Part shown: one piece after another, positions 46,138 through 53,154 of the stretch | Layout of the letters: every line of letters starts with the position of its first letter | Numbering within the stretch: position 1 is the first letter of the stretch | From: Paenibacillus polymyxa | Lineage (GTDB): Bacteria > Bacillota > Bacilli > Paenibacillales > Paenibacillaceae | Direction: 5' to 3' | Assembly: GCF_015710975.1 (NCBI RefSeq) | Contig: NZ_CP049783.1 | Span: 4,817,501 to 4,881,500 of the forward strand | Length of the DNA: 64,000 nt | Notes under the pieces: model-generated | Told to the model about the DNA's origin: nothing | What the model saw: only the letters and a program-made list of their open reading frames with translations | The model's database searches: none | Made by a program: the position numbers and the translations under genes

Positions 46138-47184
46138 ATCGTTTCGCGCAAGGAAGTAGCAGAACTCGCTGGCGTGTCTGAAGCGACGGTGTCTCGAGTA
46201 TTGAACGCGACCGGTCCTATTAAGGAAGATACGCGGAAAAGGGTCCTGGACGTTGCCAATCAACTTGGATATGTTCCCAGTGCATTGGCCCGCAACTTTG
46301 CCCGAAGCAAGAGTGGCCATCTTGGTGTGGTTATGCCCTATGTCCCGAAGGCGCATCTGTTCTCTGCTTATTTTTTCTCTGAGATGCTGAGCGGCATCGG
46401 CAATAAAGCCAGAGACAGCGGGCTCGATCTACTACTATTATTCCGAAAACCGGGGGAACGGATGGACTACAGCAGTCTTTTCCGTCAGCAGAAGGTGGAC
46501 AGTTGTATCATCCTTGGAGCAAGAGATGACCACGATGAGGTGGAGGCTCTGAAGAGACTTCAGCAAGAGGGGCGACCGTTCTGTGTCATGAATCACCATT
46601 TCGAAGGGCAGTCGTTCTGTGAAGTGGATGCAAACCATGTAGAAGGAAGCCGGGTGGCCGTTAGTCATCTCATTGAGCAGGGGTGCAAGCGGATAGCCTT
46701 TCTCAACGGTCCGGATATCTATTCCAACAGTACGGAGCGCTTGAAGGGTTATCTCATCGCGCTTCAGGAGGCTGGTATTGAATATGACTATGAGCTGATT
46801 CTGCAAGGCAATTACAGTCGTCGAAGCGGGCTGGAAGCGTCGGCTACCATCGCAGACAAATTAGATGATATTGATGCCGTATTTGCGGCGAACGACCGGA
46901 TGGCCCTCGGCGTAATGCAGGGTCTCCGTGAGCGCGGACTGGCAATTGACCAGTTCCCAGCATTTGTGGGCTATGACGATTCGGATGCGGCTGAGATGGC
47001 TGTTCCCCCACTAAGCAGTGTTCGTGTTCCTTTTTATGAGATGGGGGAGCTTGCAGCCTCGAAGCTTATACCCGATTCTCAGGACCACATTCCGGCTCTG
47101 GAACTGACTGCGACTGGGTGCGACTCAATAAGAGAACTTCTGTCCACAGAGCTGATTATCAGGGCGTCATCCATTCGTCAATAA
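46138..47184 (+). CDS. LacI/GalR-family regulator, start codon unusual
   Basis: About 348 residues. N-terminal HTH: VSRKEVAELAGVSEATVSRV, then periplasmic-binding-protein-like sensor (about 60-345; GVVMPYVPK, FCVMNHHFEG, AVFAANDRMALGVMQG). LacI proteins normally start M-V-S-R-K or similar. Here the codon before GTT-TCG-CGC is ATC at 46138, with GGAGGTG seven bases upstream. In-frame alternatives TTG 46123 and GTG 46129 lie before or inside that ribosome-binding site. So the gene may start at ATC, or at a weakly served upstream codon. The downstream Gfo-ThuA-Gfo operon is its probable target. Confidence 0.85.
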   Translation: MVSRKEVAELAGVSEATVSRVLNATGPIKEDTRKRVLDVANQLGYVPSALARNFARSKSGHLGVVMPYVPKAHLFSAYFFSEMLSGIGNKARDSGLDLLLLFRKPGERMDYSSLFRQQKVDSCIILGARDDHDEVEALKRLQQEGRPFCVMNHHFEGQSFCEVDANHVEGSRVAVSHLIEQGCKRIAFLNGPDIYSNSTERLKGYLIALQEAGIEYDYELILQGNYSRRSGLEASATIADKLDDIDAVFAANDRMALGVMQGLRERGLAIDQFPAFVGYDDSDAAEMAVPPLSSVRVPFYEMGELAASKLIPDSQDHIPALELTATGCDSIRELLSTELIIRASSIRQ

Positions 47185-47236
47185 CACCATTCATCAATAA
47201 TTCGTTGAAACTCATACCTATAAGGAGGATCACGAC

Positions 47237-48409
47237 ATGTCTAATCGTCTTCGTATTGGAATGGTTGGCTACAAATTTATGGGCAAGGCTCACAGCAACG
47301 CTTACCGTAGTCTACCTATGTTCTTCCCAGATGCCCCGCTGCAGCCAGAGATGTCCGTCATCTGTGGACGTAACGAGCAGGGGGTTCAGGCGGCTGCCCG
47401 CCAGTTCGGCTGGACCGAGAGTGTTACGGATTGGCGTGATCTAGTGAAACGTAACGATATTGATCTCATTGACATTAACGCCCCGAGTAATGCTCATAAG
47501 GAAATTGTTATCGAGGCTGCCCTCCATGGCAAGCATCTGTTTTGTGAGAAGCCGCTTGCGCTTTCACTGGCAGATTCCCGTGACATGTTGCAGGCAGCAG
47601 AGAAAGCAGGAGTCAACCATATGATTGGCTTCAACTACCGCTTTTCTCCGGCTGTCCAGCTGGCGAAGCAGCTCGTCGAAAGCGGTCGCCTAGGCAAAAT
47701 CTATCATTTCCGTGCGTTTTTCCTTCAAGACTGGATCATGGACCCGTCCTTTCCGCTGGTATGGCGGTTGCAAAAAGAAGTGGCCGGTTCTGGCTCTCAT
47801 GGAGACCTTGGCGCCCATCTGATTGATCTCGCTCGGTTTCTGGTCGGCGAGTTCGACGAAGTTATCGGCATGAGCGAGACGTTCATCAAACAGCGTCCGC
47901 TGGCTATGGAGATGAGCGGATTGAGCTCCAAAAGGAGTACCGAGGCCAATGCACCAATGGGAGAAGTGACGGTCGATGATGCCACGCTGTTCCTAGCACG
48001 CTTTGCTGGAGGTGCGCTGGGCAGCTTCGAGGCCACACGCTTTGCTGCCGGACATCGGAGCACAAATTCATTCGAAATCAACGGTAGTCTAGGCAGTGTA
48101 CGGTTTGACTTTGAGCGGATGAATGAACTGGAAGTGTATTTCACACAGGATGAGGAAGACGTTCAGGGCTTCCGCCGCGTGCTCGCCACCGATCCAGCAC
48201 ACAAGTATTCCGAAGCCTGGTGGCCTGCAGGACATACAATCGGATTTGAGCATACCTTCACCCACGAGATGCTTGAGATGTTGAGTGCCATCTCCGAAGG
48301 ACGGCAACCTTCGCCGAATTTCCACGACGGGGTCGCTTGTCAGGCTGTGCTTGAAGCAGTAGAACGATCTATAAAGGAACGTCGCTGGGTATCCATTGAA
48401 GAAATGTAG
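47237..48409 (+). CDS. Gfo/Idh/MocA-family oxidoreductase
   Basis: 390 residues. Rossmann start RIGMVGYKFMGKAHSNAY, the INAPSNAH loop and FCEKPLALSLADS (EKP motif with catalytic Lys); the domain boundary MIGFNYRFSPAVQLAK and the GSHGDLGAHLIDLARF element (DxxxH substrate site) are clear. NAD(P)-dependent oxidation of a sugar or cyclitol is expected. AGGAGGATCACGAC precedes the ATG. It is the first enzyme gene after LacI, followed by ThuA-like and a second dehydrogenase. Confidence 0.9.
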   Translation: MSNRLRIGMVGYKFMGKAHSNAYRSLPMFFPDAPLQPEMSVICGRNEQGVQAAARQFGWTESVTDWRDLVKRNDIDLIDINAPSNAHKEIVIEAALHGKHLFCEKPLALSLADSRDMLQAAEKAGVNHMIGFNYRFSPAVQLAKQLVESGRLGKIYHFRAFFLQDWIMDPSFPLVWRLQKEVAGSGSHGDLGAHLIDLARFLVGEFDEVIGMSETFIKQRPLAMEMSGLSSKRSTEANAPMGEVTVDDATLFLARFAGGALGSFEATRFAAGHRSTNSFEINGSLGSVRFDFERMNELEVYFTQDEEDVQGFRRVLATDPAHKYSEAWWPAGHTIGFEHTFTHEMLEMLSAISEGRQPSPNFHDGVACQAVLEAVERSIKERRWVSIEEM

Positions 48410-48445
48410 TATAACAACACATTCCGAAAGGTGAGTGGATTATAG

Positions 48446-49174
48446 ATGCGCAAGGCACTGATTGTATGGGGTGGATGGAACGGACATGAGCCGGAGCAGG
48501 TGGCGGCTATTTTTGAACGCATTTTAAAGGAAGAACAGTTCGAGGTGGAGGTGTCTAATACCCTTGATGCCTACCAGGATGCGGAGAAACTGCTTGGCCT
48601 GGACCTGATCATTCCAATGTGGACTATGGGCCAGATCGAGCAGGAACTAGTCAATAATGTCTCAGCAGCGGTTCAAAGCGGTGTAGGTCTGGCAGGCTGT
48701 CACGGTGGCATGTGTGATGCCTTTCGGAACAACGTGGACTGGCAGTTCATGACAGGTGGGCAATGGGTTGCTCATCCCGGTAATGATGGAGTGGAGTATA
48801 TGGTGAACATAAAGCGTGGCTCCAGCCCGCTGCTGGACCATATTGAGGATTTTCAGGTCAAAAGCGAGCAGTACTACCTCCATGTAGACCCTGCAGTTGA
48901 GGTGCTGGCAACCACACGCTTCCCGGTCGTACCGGGACCTCATTCGGCTAATGGGCCGGTGGATATGCCTGTTGTATGGACAAAGCGGTGGGGAAGCGGA
49001 CGCGTATTCTACAATTCGCTAGGTCATCACGCAGATATCATAGATATACCTCAAGTGACCGAGATGATGCGCAGCGGGTTCCTGTGGACCGCGGCAGGCA
49101 AACAGGCAGCGACCAGCTACGGTAGCTCGCTGGCAGAGGCATACACGGGTATGGCAGACAACCAGCAGCAGTAG
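48446..49174 (+). CDS. ThuA-like protein
   Basis: 242 residues, ThuA domain (class I glutamine-amidotransferase-like fold). Features: ALIVWGGWNGHEPEQVA at the start, the turn VGLAGCHGGMCDAFR, VAHPGNDG, and VYNSLGHHADI-type end block (GRVFYNSLGHHAD). ThuA in rhizobia works with the dehydrogenase ThuB in turnover of keto-disaccharides of trehalose; ThuA-like proteins are now linked to 3-keto-glycoside chemistry. The position between two Gfo-type dehydrogenases supports that type of pathway. Exact substrate unknown. Confidence 0.87.
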   Translation: MRKALIVWGGWNGHEPEQVAAIFERILKEEQFEVEVSNTLDAYQDAEKLLGLDLIIPMWTMGQIEQELVNNVSAAVQSGVGLAGCHGGMCDAFRNNVDWQFMTGGQWVAHPGNDGVEYMVNIKRGSSPLLDHIEDFQVKSEQYYLHVDPAVEVLATTRFPVVPGPHSANGPVDMPVVWTKRWGSGRVFYNSLGHHADIIDIPQVTEMMRSGFLWTAAGKQAATSYGSSLAEAYTGMADNQQQ

Positions 49175-49248
49175 CGCGAACAGGATGGTATCCGATGTAA
49201 TAAAAGAACGCCATTATCCATTTTTTCTAAAGGAGAAGGGAGTCCAGC

Positions 49249-50355
49249 ATGAACAAAATGAAAGTAGGCATTATCGGATGTGGTAAAATTAGCGGAATTT
49301 ACATGGAAAATTGCCATCGTTTCGACATTCTGGAGCTGTTCGCAGTAGCGGATCTGGACCAAGGTCGAGCAGAGGAGCAGGCGATAGCGTTCAACGTTCC
49401 GAACGTATATACAGTAGATGAGATTTTAGCTGACCCGCAGATCGAACTTATCATTAATTTGACCATACCGGCCGTTCACGCCGAGGTGTGTCTCAGAGCT
49501 CTTGCGGCTGGCAAGCATGTCTATGTGGAGAAGCCACTTGCCGTCACCCGTGAGCAGGGCCAGGCTGTCTTGGATCTTGCTCGTCAAAAAGGACTACTTG
49601 TTGGCTGCGCACCGGAAACTTTCTTCGGTTCCGGTATACAGACATCATTGAAGCTGATTGAGGACGGTGTCATTGGGAATCCAGTAGCTGCTACAGCTTT
49701 CATGATGAGCCGTGGGCATGAACATTGGCATCCCGATCCTGAATTTTATTATGCAGTCGGCGGCGGCCCGATGTTTGATATGGGCCCTTATTACTTGACG
49801 GCTCTGGTACAACTGCTGGGACCGATTGCCACCATTTCGGGCATGACCAGCAAGGCGATGGATCAGCGAACAATTACGAGCGAGAAAAAGAAAGGCCAGA
49901 CCATCCCAGTCGATATTCCGACCCATGTAGCCGGATTGCTGCGCTTTAAGCAGGGGGCTGTCGGCACGCTGATTACCAGCTTTGACATCTTTGGTGGAAG
50001 CACTCTGCCACCGATCGAGGTATATGGAACGCATGGCACGCTACAGGTGCCTGACCCGAACACGTTCGGAGGACCAGTTCGCTATAGACTGTTAGGCGAG
50101 CAAGAATGGACAGAGGCACCGCTGCAGCCGGGATACAAGGAGAATACACGGGGTATCGGTGTTGCCGATATGGCCTATGCTCTCCGTAGCGGACGGCCTC
50201 ACCGCGCTAGCGGGGAACTGGCCTACCATGTGCTGGAAGCGATGTGGGCGTTCCATGACTCTTCCGATCAAGAGACCTTATATACGATGCAGAGCACCTG
50301 TCAGCGCCCGTCGGCTTTACCGGAAAACCTGCCCTTGTATACATTAGATGTGTAA
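49249..50355 (+). CDS. Gfo/Idh/MocA-family oxidoreductase
   Basis: 368 residues. Rossmann start VGIIGCGKISGIYMEN, the NLTIPAVHAEV loop and YVEKPLAVTREQG (EKP motif); the substrate-site element GGGPMFDMGPYYLTALVQLLG follows. AAAGGAGAAGGGAGTC precedes the ATG. It completes the LacI-controlled cluster Gfo-ThuA-Gfo. Two dehydrogenases flanking a ThuA-type protein suggest oxidation of a glycoside, an intermediate step and reduction of the product; this is inference. Confidence 0.9.
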   Translation: MNKMKVGIIGCGKISGIYMENCHRFDILELFAVADLDQGRAEEQAIAFNVPNVYTVDEILADPQIELIINLTIPAVHAEVCLRALAAGKHVYVEKPLAVTREQGQAVLDLARQKGLLVGCAPETFFGSGIQTSLKLIEDGVIGNPVAATAFMMSRGHEHWHPDPEFYYAVGGGPMFDMGPYYLTALVQLLGPIATISGMTSKAMDQRTITSEKKKGQTIPVDIPTHVAGLLRFKQGAVGTLITSFDIFGGSTLPPIEVYGTHGTLQVPDPNTFGGPVRYRLLGEQEWTEAPLQPGYKENTRGIGVADMAYALRSGRPHRASGELAYHVLEAMWAFHDSSDQETLYTMQSTCQRPSALPENLPLYTLDV

Positions 50356-50770
50356 ACGAGTATCAGTCTGAAGCTGACCTGCAGCATACAAGAATTATAA
50401 GACTGGAGGGCTGTCCCAAAAGTCGGTCTGGGATTTGCACATTCTGCTTTGACTATTTATTACTTAAAAAAGAAGGCTCCAGCCCCGATTTGACTGCGGC
50501 TTAGGAGTCTTCTTAGTTAACTTTCAAGACATCATGCTACAATCATTTCGAGCCTTGAACAAGATTTTTATGCTATAAAAAATAACATCACTACTACGAG
50601 GAATGCGCTAGAACGGACCTTTTAGCTTGATTAGTTCTGTAATTTCGCTCTAATATAAAAGAAACATCAGCTGGACATCAATGTATTCTTAATACGGTGG
50701 CGCTGTGAATGTATTCTGATAATACAAGAAAAATATCAGATCAATTTCAATTTTTGAAGAGGGTGAAAAT
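50356..50770. other. Intergenic region with possible IS-end relic
   Basis: About 415 bp. GGGCTGTCCCAAAAGTC at 50410-50426 resembles the terminal inverted repeat seen at the ends of several IS families; no matching second end or transposase follows. A hairpin AAGAAGGCTCC / GGAGTCTTCTT (50470-50514) may terminate the dehydrogenase operon. The remainder is AT-rich without recognised sites. Confidence 0.4.
50470..50514 (+). terminator. Stem-loop downstream of the Gfo-ThuA-Gfo operon
   Basis: The stem AAGAAGGCTCC / GGAGTCTTCTT (one mismatch) has a 23-base loop and no strong T-run, so its terminator role is tentative. Confidence 0.45.
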
Positions 50771-51142
50771 ATGTGTAGATATGCAATGTACGGTCCATAC
50801 AAAGATATCTTTGCCTGCTTTACTTGTAGGAAGGTGTATAAGCAAACATCCCGCTTTGAGATGCCAAAGGATGAATATGAGCGGCTTGTACATGTCTGTC
50901 CGCAATGCCAGACGCCCATGCATGACATGGGTCATGATTTTCAGGCCCCGAAGCAAACGGATATCAAGCAGTGGAAAAAGGTAGAGCTTCTGTATCGAAA
51001 CAGATACTCTTACCATTCCTGTGGGTGTGGCGGTCCTGGGTACAGACCTTCCCGGTTGCAAGATGTTCCTGAATTTCTGAAGGAACAGCGAAGGTTTAAG
51101 AATGAGGGAGAGGCATTACTGCATCGAATTTTGCAGAGTTAG
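50771..51142 (+). CDS. Zinc-ribbon-like protein, unknown function
   Basis: 123 residues. Two CxxC knuckles at residues 16-19 (CFTCRKVYK) and 43-46 (HVCPQCQTP) form a likely zinc ribbon, and a second Cys/His patch (YHSCGCGG) lies near residue 82. GAGGGTGAAAAT precedes the ATG. I do not recognise a family name. It is followed 58 bp later by a DUF4272 gene, possibly in one transcript. Confidence 0.7.
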   Translation: MCRYAMYGPYKDIFACFTCRKVYKQTSRFEMPKDEYERLVHVCPQCQTPMHDMGHDFQAPKQTDIKQWKKVELLYRNRYSYHSCGCGGPGYRPSRLQDVPEFLKEQRRFKNEGEALLHRILQS

Positions 51143-51200
51143 TTGAATCGTGCCCGTAACAAACATCGGCTATTCGTAGTATTTTCATAAGGAGGTCATC

Positions 51201-52382
51201 ATGAGAAATTGTGCGCTTTACAGCTCAACCTTCGATCTGGATCAGGTTGAGAGACTATTAAAGTCGATTTATCCCAACAACAAGATACACGTGAATGAAA
51301 GCAAAACTAAGTTTGAGGTCAAAAGCCGGGGCTGGTTTAGTAGAAAGATCAAAGGATTTAACATAATGACCAGCAAAACGAATCCGGAGGAGTTTGCCTC
51401 CATGCTTAACGGAATGATAAACTTTTTTAGTCAAATTCCTGCTGAAAACGAACAGTTGCAGCAAAAGCTGTTGATCAAAATGAGTACGCTGAATATGGTG
51501 ATTGGTGTGGAAACTGAGGAGGATATATCTGAAGCCTTTTTTGCCGAATTACTTGATATCATAAATTCGCTGGATGGACTGATGTTCCGAGGTGGCGGTG
51601 ATTTGCTTGCACCTGACGGAAGTCTGCTACTAGATGTGAATGGACGTTCGGAAGTGGAAGATTATACAGTGACTGCTCATGTTAGTTATTTGTACGGAGA
51701 GGATCAAATTAGCGAATCCGGAATGGAGCGAAAGCTGCAGTCAGAAAAGATATTGCTGGATCAAGGCTTTACGCAAATGCCGCCGATCCCAGGAAGGCTA
51801 GGAGATGAAGCCGCAGACAGCATCCGTTCCCTTAAGGAAGTGGCTGGCCGTGCCGTTGCTTTGTGTATTGTAGCCCTGAAAGGCGAGTGTATCGGTGCGG
51901 GCGAAAACATGGATGATACGAATCGAATGATAAATCAAGTGACTGATCAGTATGGCGCGGACCGTTTCTTTTCACCAGAAGAGAAGAGGTTCCTATCCAA
52001 TGAGTATGACGATGAGTCAGAGGGTGTCCAGTTCTCCTGGCGTTATGAAGGCTTTTGGACTCTGTTATGGGCTTTGGGCCATCTTGAGAAGTTAGGTGAC
52101 CCAACTGGTATTTGCGACGTGCCATTGTCTGTTTCAAAGTTGCAGCAATTTGACTCATTTGAGGCTTTTCTGTCAAGCTCAAGGCTGCGCAGTAGCAAGG
52201 AAATTTTAGATGAAGCCGATTTAATCTGTCGTTACGACTGGATGTGTGTGGATAGCCGCATTCATAAACAGCCAGCCCCTGGAAATCTGGATGATGGTGT
52301 AGTGTATGAACGTCATCGTGTGCTAAAATGGCTCACTGGTTACATGGGACAGGATTGGGATGATGTGCGCACAGATACATAA
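51201..52382 (+). CDS. DUF4272-family protein
   Basis: 393 residues. The C-terminal half (about 185-390; RKLQSEKILLDQGFTQMPPI, EVAGRAVALCIVALKGE, EGFWTLLWALGHLEKLG) follows the DUF4272 pattern, a family of unknown function often near immunity or toxin-linked loci. The N-terminal half is a soluble domain without recognised motifs. AAGGAGGTCATC precedes the ATG. A terminator follows directly. Confidence 0.82.
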   Translation: MRNCALYSSTFDLDQVERLLKSIYPNNKIHVNESKTKFEVKSRGWFSRKIKGFNIMTSKTNPEEFASMLNGMINFFSQIPAENEQLQQKLLIKMSTLNMVIGVETEEDISEAFFAELLDIINSLDGLMFRGGGDLLAPDGSLLLDVNGRSEVEDYTVTAHVSYLYGEDQISESGMERKLQSEKILLDQGFTQMPPIPGRLGDEAADSIRSLKEVAGRAVALCIVALKGECIGAGENMDDTNRMINQVTDQYGADRFFSPEEKRFLSNEYDDESEGVQFSWRYEGFWTLLWALGHLEKLGDPTGICDVPLSVSKLQQFDSFEAFLSSSRLRSSKEILDEADLICRYDWMCVDSRIHKQPAPGNLDDGVVYERHRVLKWLTGYMGQDWDDVRTDT

Positions 52383-52400
52383 TAGGAAGCGTAAGAAAGC

Positions 52401-52433
52401 AACAATCCTCTACCAAATAGGTAGAGGATTGTT
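52401..52433 (+). terminator. Terminator after the DUF4272 gene
   Basis: A 14-bp perfect stem AACAATCCTCTACC / GGTAGAGGATTGTT with a five-base loop. The following T-run is weak. Confidence 0.72.
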
Positions 52434-52455
52434 GGTTTGGTGTGGGGCACTTTAC

Positions 52456-52722
52456 TTAAAATTCATGACGTTGACCGTAAATTCGCAATTCACTGATCTC
52501 AAACATCGTACTTTGCGGCTCGATTATCGCCAGCTTGAAAAAGCGGAAAGGGGTGTTTTTATACTCATCCCTCACGTAAAGCCGTTGCTTTTCTTCGGTT
52601 CGTACAGTGAGCTGATCCGTCAAACGGGTCCAATTCTTCTCATCATTCGAGCCAAACACGGCAAGACCGGAGATCCGCTCGGGAAAGCTTCTTCTGCCTT
52701 GGACCTCGAAAACATGCCAAGA
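52456..52722 (-). pseudogene. Fragment of a discoidin (F5/8 type C) domain protein
   Basis: An open frame on the minus strand, from a stop at 52723-52725 to a stop at 52456-52458, reads about 88 residues: ISGLAVFGSNDEKNWTRLT near the start and FEISELRIYG at the end, the classic C-terminal half of an F5/8 type C domain. There is no start codon with a binding site and no N-terminal part, so it is a leftover of a larger secreted carbohydrate-active protein. The neighbouring GH5 gene on the plus strand carries its own complete domain of this type. Confidence 0.68.
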
Positions 52723-52775
52723 TTACACCCCTAAAAATATCGAGTTTAATCGACAACTATATAAATATAACAAAA

Positions 52776-52814
52776 CTAGACAAGACAACTGTTGAGAGAA
52801 AGTTGTCTTGTTTT
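52776..52814 (+). terminator. Orphan terminator-like hairpin
   Basis: A 10-bp perfect stem with a ten-base loop and trailing TTTTG. No intact plus-strand gene ends here, so it may belong to a deleted gene. Confidence 0.5.
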
Positions 52815-52987
52815 GCACTTTTAGGACCCATACCATGGAGTTAGGAAAACAGATTTTAAAACTTTTTAATCATCAAGGCATAGTACTGGAAAACAAAAAT
52901 ATATATGCTTTAGGTCGCTTTGATAAAATTTCATCGCTGGGAATGATACAGAAAATCTATTAAAGCGAATAATTTTTTAGTTGTAAA

Positions 52988-53001
52988 AGAAAGCGGTTAC
53001 T
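52988..53001. promoter_or_regulatory. cre-like site upstream of GH5
   Basis: AGAAAGCGGTTACT matches the cre consensus TGWAANCGNTNWCA at 12 of 14 positions; only the two outer bases differ. It lies about 155 bp before the GH5 start. Confidence 0.42.
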
Positions 53002-53154
53002 TAAGGGTTGTTCCACGTTTGTTTGTTTTTGTCCCAATTATGAACGGAAAGGAGAAGACTTTGCCATGCCTCAGGGATAGAGATTGGAATTGAAATCTAT
53101 GAGACGCAGGGGTAATCAATTAGCTGTTTATTATGCTCAATAGGAGGTTTGGGA

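Larger units (their letters stand above)
52723..53154. other. Intergenic region before the GH5 enzyme
   Basis: About 430 bp. A stem CAAGACAACT / AGTTGTCTTG (52781-52810) followed by TTTTG looks like a terminator without a gene. A cre-like site lies at 52988-53001. No other ORF of note. Confidence 0.45.
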
